Positions 36,230 through 44,170 of a stretch of 64,000 nt of DNA are shown one piece after another. The notes under the pieces are model-generated. The model was not told the DNA's origin. It saw nothing but the letters and a program-made list of their open reading frames with translations, and ran no database searches. The translations under genes were made by a program, and so were the position numbers. The DNA comes from JADGQM01 sp033812955 (GTDB lineage: Bacteria; Desulfobacterota; Syntrophobacteria; Syntrophobacterales; Syntrophobacteraceae). Every line of letters begins with the position of its first letter. The first letter of the stretch is position 1. The stretch spans positions 1 through 64,000 of the forward strand of contig JAPXSS010000002.1 of the NCBI GenBank assembly GCA_033812955.1. Reading direction: 5' to 3'.

Positions 36230-36932
36230 TTACTCCTTCAGGGTGATGGTGACGACAATCTTGCCTCGCAGGGTCCAATCCACCGGGCAGCGGTTGGCGA
36301 TTTCCAGCAGTCTTTGTCGTTGTTCCCGGTCAAGCGGTTCCTCGAGTTCGATGTCTCTTTCGATGGAGTCGATCTTGCCGCTCCCGGTTTCGCATTCCTG
36401 GCAGTCGACGGCATGGATCTTCCGATGTTTGAGGCGCACGACGGCGGTTTCCAGTGGCCATCCCTCACGGTCGGCATACACATCCCGGTGCAGGTGCCCA
36501 GGGCCGCTACCAGGTAATCGTAGGGTGGTGGGCGCTGGCCGAAGCCCCCACCGCGACGGCCGAGGGAAGGTAGGTCGCGGCCTGAAGAAGGGCTGCGCCG
36601 CCCGGGGAATGGCCGATGATCAGCTTTGGGGCATCGAAGGCAGCTTTCAGGAAATTACCTGCTGCGATCAGGTCTGACACGTTTGAGGAAAAACTGGGCT
36701 CCGAGAAATTCCCGTCACTTTCACCCAATCCGGCAAAATCGAACCGGAGGATGGTGATTCCCTCTCCGGCCAGGGCCTGGTTGATGTTGACCACGGCATT
36801 GAGGTTCTTGGTGCAGGTGAAGCAGTGAGCGAATAACGCATAGGCAATCGGTTTCTCATCGACGGGGAGGTCAAGGCGAGCGGTCAGCGTTTCGCCCCGT
36901 TCGTTCCGAAAGGAGAGTTTCAAAAAGTGCAT
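36230..36932 (-). pseudogene. Bifunctional alpha/beta hydrolase-OsmC gene with internal deletion
   Basis: From ATG 36932 (GAGGTGG upstream) it reads as a serine hydrolase: ALFAHCFTCTKN, FDFAGLGES, nucleophile GHSPGGAAL. It ends abruptly in a TAG at 36507. In another frame an OsmC domain starts with PPPYDYLVAALGTCTGM, then shifts again near 36480 to YADREGWPLE and ends VDWTLRGKIVVTITLKE at 36230. Intact relatives are about 400 residues with both domains in frame, so roughly 150 codons are missing between them and a second short deletion removes the MTLRM segment. Either real decay or a local misassembly. Confidence 0.75.
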
Positions 36933-37073
36933 ATCCACCTCGTAGCCATGGCTTTGCCTCATCGGGCGGGTCAAAGCCTTGTTCCAGCGGTCCCAGTTCC
37001 TGCCAGCTTCACCAATAATATCATATGGATTACTAGGGCAGGCCAAAATAAGTGAAGCCAGACAAATAGAACC

Positions 37074-37103
37074 TTGACAGATAACGAAATATTTCACTAC
37101 AAT
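37074..37103 (+). promoter_or_regulatory. Sigma-70-type promoter of cytochrome c3 gene
   Basis: TTGACA, 18-base spacer, TACAAT (5 of 6 to the -10 consensus). It lies 75 bases before the cytochrome c3 ATG, with an SD-rich leader following. Among the best promoters readable in this window. Confidence 0.75.
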
Positions 37104-37178
37104 GGTGCATCTTGGGGATCATTCGGTTATTGCTGGGTTGTTGTCGTTAACGGTTTTGAAAGGAGGCAAGGAGAAGCG

Positions 37179-37628
37179 ATGAGAGGAGGCAAGTGGATTT
37201 CGTGTTTGGTCGTGGCGGCTTTTGTGGTTGGAATTGGAGCTCTGCTGGCCATCGCTGCCGACAAAGGGCCGGATGTCATTGAGTTGAAGTCTGCCCTTTG
37301 GCCAACGCCTACCAAAAAGGTTCTGCCCTTCAGCCACAAGAAGCATTATGATGAGTACAAGATTGCCTGCACCGACTGCCATCATGTCTACAAAGATGGC
37401 AAGAACGTCTGGAAGGAAGGCGATCAGGTGGACAAGTGCGACAAGTGCCACACCGAAGCCACCATCCAGGGTGAGAAGAAGCTGTCGCCAGATCAGCAGA
37501 AGTTGAATCTGAAGCTGGCTTTCCACAACAACTGTCAGGAATGTCACAAGAAGTTGAAGAAAGAAAAACCCGACCTGAAGATTCCGGTGACCTGTGCACA
37601 GTGCCATCCGGGGGGCAAGGACGAATAA
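37179..37628 (+). CDS. Tetraheme cytochrome c3
   Basis: A 149-residue periplasmic cytochrome. Signal peptide about residues 1-26 (VVAAFVVGIGALLAIAA). Four CxxCH sites are visible (CTDCH, CDKCH, CQECH, CAQCH), and the FSHKKH segment provides distal His ligands, as in type I cytochrome c3. Length matches that family. It shuttles electrons from periplasmic hydrogenases and formate dehydrogenases to membrane complexes. It has its own promoter (37074) and terminator (37647), so is monocistronic. ATG 37179 follows GGAGAAG. Confidence 0.95.
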   Translation: MRGGKWISCLVVAAFVVGIGALLAIAADKGPDVIELKSALWPTPTKKVLPFSHKKHYDEYKIACTDCHHVYKDGKNVWKEGDQVDKCDKCHTEATIQGEKKLSPDQQKLNLKLAFHNNCQECHKKLKKEKPDLKIPVTCAQCHPGGKDE

Positions 37629-37646
37629 CGCTCGACTCACTCCCCC

Positions 37647-37685
37647 AAACCCCCACTAGCGCTACAGCGTTAGTGGGGGTTTTTG
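37647..37685 (+). terminator. Terminator of cytochrome c3 gene
   Basis: A stem pairing CCCCCACTA-GCGC with GCG-TTAGTGGGGG followed by five T, 20 bases after the cytochrome stop codon. Confidence 0.85.
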
Positions 37686-37693
37686 GTGGGAGT

Positions 37694-37737
37694 AAAAAAC
37701 AACGAGCCACCCGCTCCTTCAGGAGGGGTGGCTCGTT
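37694..37737 (-). terminator. Terminator of ferredoxin gene
   Basis: On the minus strand ACGAGCCACCC pairs with GGGTGGCTCGT (11 bp) and six T follow shortly after. It lies 24 bases beyond the ferredoxin stop. Confidence 0.8.
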
Positions 37738-37761
37738 TGACGCAACGCCACCAGGCGCGAA

Positions 37762-37950
37762 CTAGACTTCTTCCACGGTGATTGCATTCTGCTCGCAGAC
37801 TTCCACGCAGCTCTCACACCCGAGGCACTCATCCTCGTTCACCGGGTCTGCCTTCCCGTCATTGAGTTCATAGACATCCACGGGGCAAACATCGACACAT
37901 TCACCGTCGCCAACGCACTTGTCCTTGTCTACCGTTACCTTCCACGCCAT
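37762..37950 (-). CDS. Two-cluster ferredoxin with Asp in first cluster motif
   Basis: A 62-residue ferredoxin from ATG 37950 (GGAGG upstream). The first motif is CVGDGECVDVCP, CxxDxxCxxxCP, with Asp in place of the second Cys. This resembles Desulfovibrio africanus ferredoxin III and Pyrococcus ferredoxin, where the cluster converts between [3Fe-4S] and [4Fe-4S]. The second motif CLGCESCVEVCE has all four Cys but Glu instead of the usual Pro. It is very acidic, as expected of a soluble carrier. It is monocistronic and lies between cytochrome c3 and dsrC. It is a likely electron carrier for the Hdr or Dsr enzymes, by context only. Confidence 0.93.
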   Translation of the reverse strand: MAWKVTVDKDKCVGDGECVDVCPVDVYELNDGKADPVNEDECLGCESCVEVCEQNAITVEEV

Positions 37951-38056
37951 GTTCTTTTTCCTCCATCTTCACTTGAACGAATAATTGCCGCCCGAGCACG
38001 GCTCGTCAGGGGGGAATCGATCTCTTCGCCCCGCCAGTCTAGCTTGAGACCAGCCC

Positions 38057-38085
38057 TACGTATCCTCTTCCCTGCGGAATGTCAA
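38057..38085 (-). promoter_or_regulatory. Possible promoter of ferredoxin gene
   Basis: TTGACA is perfect, the spacer is 17 bases, but the -10 (TACGTA) is poor. It lies about 110 bases before the ferredoxin start. Confidence 0.35.
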
Positions 38086-38150
38086 GTCGAATTGCGCAGG
38101 TCTTAGAGGTGATTTTGGCTCATCGCGGATTAGCGTGAGAGAAGCCATCT

Positions 38151-38230
38151 TGTCATTCCGAGGCCAAGGGCCGAGGAATCTCGATTCTTAAGGCAATTCA
38201 ACTAGATTCCTCGCTATGCTCGGAATGACA
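38151..38230. repeat. Dispersed palindromic repeat (80 bp)
   Basis: The left arm TGTCATTCCGAGGC...GCCGAGGAATCT and the right arm AGATTCCTCGC...GCTCGGAATGACA are imperfect inverted copies around about 25 bases. This type of palindrome (TCATTCCGAG...GAGGAATCT) is known as a multicopy intergenic element in several bacterial genomes and gives rise to false proteins ending IPSxARNL. Only one copy is seen here. The surrounding 37951-38428 holds no gene. Confidence 0.7.
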
Positions 38231-38373
38231 CCAAGGACATGACAGGCCTTTTCCACGCAAATCTGCGATGAGCCGTAATTTTTTGGTCGGGCGGAATGTT
38301 CGATGCAGGAGGAGGCAAGGGGCCTGCCGGTGGGTCTCAGGCAGGCAACCGGCGGTAGCGCTGGAGCGAAGAA

Positions 38374-38410
38374 CGGCCTCAGGTTCGGAAGCTTTGCGAA
38401 CCTGAGGCCG
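38374..38410 (-). terminator. Terminator-like hairpin after dsrC
   Basis: A perfect 14-bp stem (CGGCCTCAGGTTCG / CGAACCTGAGGCCG) with a 9-base loop, 18 bases past the dsrC stop, followed on the minus strand by TTCTT. It would close the dsr operon. Confidence 0.65.
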
Positions 38411-38428
38411 CATTTGGCTGAGTACCGA

Positions 38429-38746
38429 TCAGACGCAACCGGTAGGCTTGGGAAGTCCCGCCATTTTACAGGCACCCTTGCCAGGTCCGGAGGGGAACAG
38501 CTCGTAGATATACTTGAGCTTGTAACCGGTCACTTTGGTCAGGATGCGGACCATTGGCGCAATGCCGTGTTTGCGGTAGTAATCCTGGAGCACATGGATG
38601 ACCTTCCAGTGTTCCTCGGTGAGTTCTTTGATGCCCTCGGAGCTCTTTACATATTCAACCCATTCCGGACACCATGTGTCGAAGCTTGCGATGAAGCCGT
38701 CTTCATCTATCTCGAAAGATTTTCCTTGAAATTCAATTTGTGCCAT
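38429..38746 (-). CDS. dsrC: DsrC, sulfur-carrier protein for dissimilatory sulfite reduction
   Basis: A 105-residue DsrC/TusE protein of full length. The C-terminal arm carries both redox cysteines, GKGACKMAG and PKPTGCV, ten residues apart, the arrangement that forms the DsrC trisulfide with DsrAB. It starts MAQIEFQGKSFEIDEDGFI with AAGGAGG upstream of ATG 38746. It follows the CbiA-like gene after 15 bases and so belongs to the dsr operon here, whereas in most sulfate reducers dsrC is encoded away from dsrAB. Confidence 0.97.
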   Translation of the reverse strand: MAQIEFQGKSFEIDEDGFIASFDTWCPEWVEYVKSSEGIKELTEEHWKVIHVLQDYYRKHGIAPMVRILTKVTGYKLKYIYELFPSGPGKGACKMAGLPKPTGCV

Positions 38747-38761
38747 AAACCCATCCTCCTT

Positions 38762-40231
38762 CTAAAGTGCAGTTGAGTATCCCTCAGTTCCCAACAACAT
38801 CCGACCGGGATCGACTTCGCTGCCCGAAGGTCCGCCCAATCGTTCCTGTCGATATGGTCGGGCCCTCCTCACCATGGCATCGGCCCAGCCTGAATTTCCT
38901 ACAGCGTGTACGTGAGAGTAGCTTGCCAGTACATTCTTATAACATATTCCATCCCAGCCAGCCACAATTCCGTGCCCCTTTTTCAGCCGAAAGACCAGAG
39001 GAAAAACTGAATGATCCCCAATGATGCGTGAATAGTGGAACTCGTGCCCCTTGAGGACCGATCCTCTGGTATGGAACGGGTTGTCCCGCACACACTCCAT
39101 GACTGTATAGCCATGTCCCTGCGGCCTTTTTTCGACTGCCACATCAAAGGGAAAGATTCCTGCCATGGGAAAAGTCTCCTGCCGGCGGTAGATCTTTCGG
39201 CAGAGAAACATTAACCCGCCGCACTCGGCATAAACCGGCAACCCCCTCTCGATTTCGTGGCGCAGTGACTCCCGAAAGACAGAGTTTCCTGCAAGTACTT
39301 CCAGGTGAGTTTCCGGAAACCCCCCACCGATATAGAGCGCATCGAGGGGAGGGAGTGAGCGTCGTTCGAAACTTGAAATGTTTTTGATAATGGCGCCTCT
39401 GGCTTCGAGCGCCTCCAGGTTTTCCGGGTAGTAGAACTGGAAAGCCGCATCCCGAATCACCCCGATCACCAGTGGTGCGGGGGACGTGAGGTCTTCGGCC
39501 GATTCCATCAGGGGCAGGGGCCATCCCAGCGGCTCCGCCGTTTTTGCAATGTTCCAGAGAGCCGGCAGGTCGACGTGGTCTCTCATCTGTTTTGCTGCAA
39601 ACCCTAGGGCCTCGGGAAGGTTGCGCGACTCCTGCGGTGGTATCAGTCCCAGGTGACGTTCCGGGAAGGGATTGCACGGCTGCCTCGGAATGACTCCCAG
39701 GACCGGAAGCCCACAGTAATGCTCGATGGCTCCCCGCAAAACCCCTTCATGCCGCTTTCCCGCTACCTGGTTGAGCAGTATCCCGGCGATCCTGACCTCC
39801 GGGTCGAATCGAAGACAACCCAGGACTTGGGCTGCCGCCGTTCGGGTCACTTTGGTCGCATCCACAATGAGGATGACCGGTGCCCTCAGGAATTTCGCCA
39901 GTTCCGCCGTAGAGAATCGGCCGTGGATGTCGACCCCGTCATAAAGCCCACGGTTGCCTTCTACAAGGGAACCATCAGCCTGGAGGGAGCGTTGGATGAA
40001 GGAGCGGAGCATCTCCTCCGGAGTCATCAAAAAGGGGTCCAGGTTGTAACACGGCCGATGGGCTGCCATCGCCAGCCAGCCTGCATCAATGTAGTCCGGC
40101 CCCTTCTTGAACGGTACCAGCCGCAAGCCATGGTATTCCCGCCATGCTGCCAGCAGACCCAGGGAGATCAAGGTCTTGCCGGCTCCACCCCGCATTGCTG
40201 CCATTACCAGACGCGGTTTTTGAAATACCAT
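38762..40231 (-). CDS. dsrN: Cobyrinic acid a,c-diamide synthase-like siroheme amidase (DsrN)
   Basis: A 489-residue CbiA-family amidotransferase. The N-terminal P-loop domain has AAMRGGAGKTLISLG and FKKGPDYIDAGW. The C-terminal class I glutaminase-like domain has IGGGFPETH and YAECGGLMFL with the nucleophile Cys, and HEFHYS. Next to dsrAB such genes are called dsrN and are believed to amidate siroheme to the siroamide found in DsrAB. A true cobalamin role cannot be excluded, but no other cob/cbi gene is nearby. ATG 40231 was chosen for AGAGGA upstream. Confidence 0.88.
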   Translation of the reverse strand: MVFQKPRLVMAAMRGGAGKTLISLGLLAAWREYHGLRLVPFKKGPDYIDAGWLAMAAHRPCYNLDPFLMTPEEMLRSFIQRSLQADGSLVEGNRGLYDGVDIHGRFSTAELAKFLRAPVILIVDATKVTRTAAAQVLGCLRFDPEVRIAGILLNQVAGKRHEGVLRGAIEHYCGLPVLGVIPRQPCNPFPERHLGLIPPQESRNLPEALGFAAKQMRDHVDLPALWNIAKTAEPLGWPLPLMESAEDLTSPAPLVIGVIRDAAFQFYYPENLEALEARGAIIKNISSFERRSLPPLDALYIGGGFPETHLEVLAGNSVFRESLRHEIERGLPVYAECGGLMFLCRKIYRRQETFPMAGIFPFDVAVEKRPQGHGYTVMECVRDNPFHTRGSVLKGHEFHYSRIIGDHSVFPLVFRLKKGHGIVAGWDGICYKNVLASYSHVHAVGNSGWADAMVRRARPYRQERLGGPSGSEVDPGRMLLGTEGYSTAL

Positions 40232-40299
40232 GGAGTCCTCTGTCCCGTGGGGCGCCGTACCCGTGAAAGGTTCGGCGCCCCGGTCAACGGTCACAACGG

Positions 40300-41400
40300 T
40301 TAGAATTTGAACTGAGTTGTGGTTCTCCAGGTGGTCATGGCCAACCGATAATCGTCGATGTGTTCGTGCCTGAACTCCAAGCCCGTACGCTCGAAGAATC
40401 GCTCCCACCCAATTCGGTTAATCCAGTCACCAACGCGCTCATACTTCTTCCCACCCGCCGCATAAGCCTCGACGATCTTCTTGATGGTGTTGACCGTGGT
40501 CGGCCACCGCGGGGGTTCATTGGGAATGTAGGGCACCGCCAGTTTGGAGAACATGGGCGTGGAGATGACGTTGGAGACCTTGCCGCCCACCCAGAGGGCG
40601 ATGCCGTCCCCTTCAGCGTCGGCCAGCGGCAGGGCGGGACACATGGTGTAGCAGTTGCCGCAGAACATACAACGGCTGTTATTGATCTCCACACTCTTCC
40701 GATCATCGACCTTCTTGGGCTTGATGGCAGCCGTGGGACAGGCGGCGATGACCAGAGGGATCTCGCAAACATTCTGTACCCGGTCGTGCTCGACAAAAGG
40801 AGGCTTCCGGTGTACCCCCAGAATGGCGATATCAGAACAGTGCACGGCACCGCACATGTTGAGGCAGCAGGCCAGAGCGATGCGAACCTGAGCGGGAAGC
40901 TTGTGACTTCCAAAATACTCGAAAAGCTCATCCATCACAGCTTTCACCACCCCGGAGGCATCGATGGCCGGAGTGTGGCAATGGGCCCAGCCCTGAGTGT
41001 GGACGATATTAGTAATGCTGGCGCCGGTGCCGCCTACCGGGAACCAGTTGCCACGGCCCTTGAGGTCATCCAGCAGCGGTTGCAGCTTAGCCTTGTCGCT
41101 GACCAGAAATTCCACGTTGTTGCGGGTGGTCCATCGTAAATAACCATCACAATATTTGTCGGCGAGCTCACAGATTTCCCGAATCAGCGCGGTACTGATC
41201 AAACGGCCGGTACCAATGCGCACCGAATAGAGTTCTGCCCCTGTTTCAGAGACATGGACCAGCACCCCAGGCTGCAGGATTTCGTGATATTTCCACTTAC
41301 CGAAGTTTTCCTTCACCACGGGGGGGAAGAATTTGTCGTACTTGGGAGGGCCAATATCGGTGATACGGTCTTTCATCAGGTCATTCGGATCAAAAGCCAT
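40300..41400 (-). CDS. dsrB: Dissimilatory sulfite reductase beta subunit DsrB
   Basis: A 366-residue subunit. Siroheme/cluster ligands CCLNMCGAVHCSD lie near 175-190, then the ferredoxin insert CMFCGNCYTMCP near 245. YLRWTTRNNVEFL and VHTQGWAHCHTPA are family-typical. With DsrA it forms the alpha2beta2 reductase turning sulfite into DsrC-bound sulfur. ATG 41400 is 11 bases after the dsrA stop, preceded by GGAG. Confidence 0.98.
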   Translation of the reverse strand: MAFDPNDLMKDRITDIGPPKYDKFFPPVVKENFGKWKYHEILQPGVLVHVSETGAELYSVRIGTGRLISTALIREICELADKYCDGYLRWTTRNNVEFLVSDKAKLQPLLDDLKGRGNWFPVGGTGASITNIVHTQGWAHCHTPAIDASGVVKAVMDELFEYFGSHKLPAQVRIALACCLNMCGAVHCSDIAILGVHRKPPFVEHDRVQNVCEIPLVIAACPTAAIKPKKVDDRKSVEINNSRCMFCGNCYTMCPALPLADAEGDGIALWVGGKVSNVISTPMFSKLAVPYIPNEPPRWPTTVNTIKKIVEAYAAGGKKYERVGDWINRIGWERFFERTGLEFRHEHIDDYRLAMTTWRTTTQFKF

Positions 41401-41411
41401 AGTGTCATCTC

Positions 41412-42686
41412 CTAAGCTTGATGGCGTTCACGGTATCCTTCGGCGTCATGCTCCCAACCACCGGGGACTTCCGCGGGATCGTAGAAAATGTACGGATTGT
41501 AGCGCGGGGTGTTGATCATCCGCGGATCGGGGGTGAGATCGCAAGCCTTGAGGAATTCGCGCAGGCCGATGCGCTGAATCATTTCTCCGAGGCGCTCACG
41601 GTTTTTGCCGTTTTCCATCCACAGATCCCACATCTTCTCGACGAATTCCTTGAACTCGGTATAGGGTGGTTCCATCTTGATGAAGGGAATGACGACGCTG
41701 GAAAGCTGAGCTCCCTCCAGAATGGGTGCCTTCGCGCCAACCAGAATGGTGGCCCCGGTGTCCTGACCCGGCCATAACGCCCGCGGCATGACCCGGATGC
41801 AGTGCATGCAGCGGGTACAGTCTTCATCCCAGATTTTGAGGCTCTTGCCATCCCACCCCATGCAGCCGGTCGGACAGAGGTCGATGACTTCGGCTTGAAT
41901 GTTGAAGGCCTGCTTGCTTCTGCCGTGAGCACCCGCATTGGGGACCAACTCACCGCCCACATAGGCCGCTACGGCAGCCTGGTCGATGCGAATCTTATCC
42001 CGCCAGGTACCGATAATGGAACAGTCAGAGCGGGCAATGGCCGCGACACAGTCGCAAGGGCAGCCAGAGGCTTTGAATTTGAATTTATAGGGAAACATGG
42101 GACGGTGCAGGGCATCCTGATATTCCTGGGTGAGATCGTATATGATGTCTTGAGTGTCGATGCAGGACCACTCGCAGCGAGCATTCCCAACACAGCCCTC
42201 TGGAGTCCTCATGTTGGAGCCGGAACCGCCCAGGTCCATTTCCAGGTCATGGGTCAATTCATAGAAAATCGGTTCAAGCTGGTCGGTGGTGGTACCCAGG
42301 AGAACGATGTCGCCGGTGGAACCATGCAAATTCGTGAGGCCGCTGCCCCTGGCTTCCCAGAGGTCGCATAGCTTGCGGAGCACTTCGGTGTTGTAAAATT
42401 TGCCCGCGGGCTGATTCACTCGCATGGTGTGGAAATGAGCGACGGCGGGAAAAAGATCCGGGCGGTCACAATAACGGCCGATGACGCCTCCACCATAGCC
42501 GAGCACGCCGACGATGCCGCCATGTTTCCAGTGCCCTTCCTTGTCGCGGTAGGACATTTCCATCAAACCCAGCCAGTCGCTGCACATAGGGCTCTTATCA
42601 GCCATTCTCTTGACATCGCTCACAAAACTAGGCCATGGCCCCTTTTCCAACTCATCAAGCAAGGGAGTTGCATGCTTTTGTGTCAT
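41412..42686 (-). CDS. dsrA: Dissimilatory sulfite reductase alpha subunit DsrA
   Basis: A 424-residue subunit. Siroheme-domain motifs include GSTGDIVLLGTTTD, CEWSCIDTQDI and FKFKASGCPCDCVAAIARSD, and the ferredoxin insert has CTRCMHCIRVMP. ATG 42686 has GGAGG eight bases upstream, so the ten-codon upstream extension was left out. It is the catalytic subunit carrying siroheme. The region between dsrD and dsrA is 230 bases and contains an isolated perfect anti-SD complement (42777-42787). Confidence 0.98.
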   Translation of the reverse strand: MTQKHATPLLDELEKGPWPSFVSDVKRMADKSPMCSDWLGLMEMSYRDKEGHWKHGGIVGVLGYGGGVIGRYCDRPDLFPAVAHFHTMRVNQPAGKFYNTEVLRKLCDLWEARGSGLTNLHGSTGDIVLLGTTTDQLEPIFYELTHDLEMDLGGSGSNMRTPEGCVGNARCEWSCIDTQDIIYDLTQEYQDALHRPMFPYKFKFKASGCPCDCVAAIARSDCSIIGTWRDKIRIDQAAVAAYVGGELVPNAGAHGRSKQAFNIQAEVIDLCPTGCMGWDGKSLKIWDEDCTRCMHCIRVMPRALWPGQDTGATILVGAKAPILEGAQLSSVVIPFIKMEPPYTEFKEFVEKMWDLWMENGKNRERLGEMIQRIGLREFLKACDLTPDPRMINTPRYNPYIFYDPAEVPGGWEHDAEGYRERHQA

Positions 42687-42917
42687 TCCATAAACCTCCG
42701 TAGGCCGGTTGCTCACAATTTGTTTACATGGATTTGCTCTGATTGTGTGGACAAGGACTTGCGTAAGTCAGTGACAATCACCTCCTTTTCTAACTGGTGT
42801 GATATTTTTGCCCGAGCTTAACTTCGCAATCACGTGCGTTGGTCGCGGATGAGAATGGTCGAATGTCAGATACAGGTAACGGTAGGGAGCAGGGAGCGGG
42901 AAAACCGGGAGGATCAG

Positions 42918-43157
42918 TTAGTCGTTCATACCCTTCTCTTCTTTTTCCACATCACCTTCGGAAGGGAGCATATACATGGTCGTGCTGCCGCTTGACCAAT
43001 ACTTCAGCTTGCCTTCATTGACCAGCTCGTTGATGATCTTCTTGGCCTGCATCATCTTGATTTCGGGGACTGCCTTGCACAGATCATTGAAGTAGTGCTT
43101 GGTTTTCCTCTGTTGCTTGACCCATTCAATAATTCGCCCTTTGGCCTCCTCGCTCAT
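42918..43157 (-). CDS. dsrD: DsrD, winged-helix protein of dissimilatory sulfite reduction
   Basis: A 79-residue protein starting at ATG 43157 after AAGGAGG. It matches DsrD: KGRIIEWVKQQRKTKHYFND, then KIINELVNEGKLKYWSSGSTTMY split over the wing. DsrD binds DsrAB and raises its activity, and is a marker for the reductive pathway. Here it precedes dsrA, whereas dsrD normally follows dsrB. The start is 90 bases below a good promoter (43248-43276). Confidence 0.93.
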   Translation of the reverse strand: MSEEAKGRIIEWVKQQRKTKHYFNDLCKAVPEIKMMQAKKIINELVNEGKLKYWSSGSTTMYMLPSEGDVEKEEKGMND

Positions 43158-43247
43158 GAAAACCTCCTTTTGAATATCGAACCAAATAAGGTTCCTAACC
43201 CTTGTAGCACCACGGAAAAAGACATTCTGGAAAATGCTAGCCACATC

Positions 43248-43276
43248 TTATTAGAAGCTTCTCGACTCTTTGTCAA
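43248..43276 (-). promoter_or_regulatory. Sigma-70-type promoter of dsrD-dsrABNC
   Basis: Minus strand: TTGACA (perfect -35), 17-base spacer, TAATAA at the -10 position. It lies about 90 bases upstream of dsrD and points into the dsr operon. Confidence 0.65.
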
Positions 43277-43540
43277 TAAAAAAGTCTTGAGGAATTTCTC
43301 GGGAAAACGATCACATATCGAGGAGGACACCCTGCGCTCGATTCTTGACACCACCGCGTTGCCCTGTTAAGAAATGCGCCCCAGAAGGTTTTGCGGGGAC
43401 AAGATCTTCTCCATCCGCGAGGGAGGACAGGCCTTGAACCCGACCAGCAGGCGTCTGTTTCCGGCACTCACCACCGGCCTTGGTGCAGAGACCGCAGGCG
43501 CAACGGAGAACAGCCAACACTCGATCCAGGAGGTCACCAA

Positions 43541-44170
43541 TTGATCACCCAAAATGACCGTGTCGACCAGCAGAAATTGAACCTTTACATCAAGTTCCTC
43601 AAAGAGAGGTTATTCTTCGAGCCCCAGTCGGTTGCGCTCCATTACAACCTGGGTCTTGCCTACTCGCACAAGGGATTGATCGAGGAAGCACTGTCCGAGT
43701 TCAAACAGGCCCTCGAACATGAGCCCAACCTTGCCCAGGCCTACGTCAACATGGGTGGGCTCTTTTTCCAGAAGGGGGATCTCGATCAGTGCCTCGATGC
43801 CAATCTGAAGGCCATCGCCCTTAACCCTGATCTGCCCATGGCCTACAGTAACCTCGGCTTTGCCTGCTTTGCCCGGGGTGATTTCCAGGAAGCCATTGCC
43901 TACAGCGAAAAGGCCCTGGCGATCAACCCCAACCATGTTCAAACTCTCAACAACCTGGCTATGGCCTACCTTCAGGCCGGTCGGATCAAGGACAGTCTGG
44001 AAGCTCTCCAGAAAATCCTCAGCCTGGATGAGAATTTTGCCGCCGCCCATTATCATTTGGCATTGGCGTTGCGCCTTGACGGACGCGAGCAGGAGGCCAA
44101 GCAGCACCTGGATAAGGCCCGGGTGCTCGGCTATCCGGTCGATGAAGCCGAGGCTGGGGAGGGTACCTGA
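43541..44170 (+). CDS. Tetratricopeptide repeat protein
   Basis: A 209-residue cytoplasmic TPR protein from TTG 43541 with GGAGGT six bases upstream. About five TPR units are visible (LHYNLGLAYSHKGLIEEALSE, AYVNMGGLFFQKGDLD, AYSNLGFACFARGDFQEA, LNNLAMAYLQAGRI, HYHLALALRLDGREQEA segments). No signal peptide. It overlaps the following FKBP-type gene by four bases, so both are probably translated together. A role in protein binding is all that can be said. It diverges from the dsr operon. Confidence 0.88.
   Translation: MITQNDRVDQQKLNLYIKFLKERLFFEPQSVALHYNLGLAYSHKGLIEEALSEFKQALEHEPNLAQAYVNMGGLFFQKGDLDQCLDANLKAIALNPDLPMAYSNLGFACFARGDFQEAIAYSEKALAINPNHVQTLNNLAMAYLQAGRIKDSLEALQKILSLDENFAAAHYHLALALRLDGREQEAKQHLDKARVLGYPVDEAEAGEGT

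Noticed and set aside
36507..36509. Stop of the hydrolase segment as a recoding site
   Set aside because: It is TAG and the OsmC part is in another frame, with central sequence missing.
38188..38475. 95-codon minus-strand frame ending VIPSIARNLVELP
   Set aside because: It lies over the palindromic repeat and the dsrC terminator; this ending is a well-known false protein produced by such repeats.
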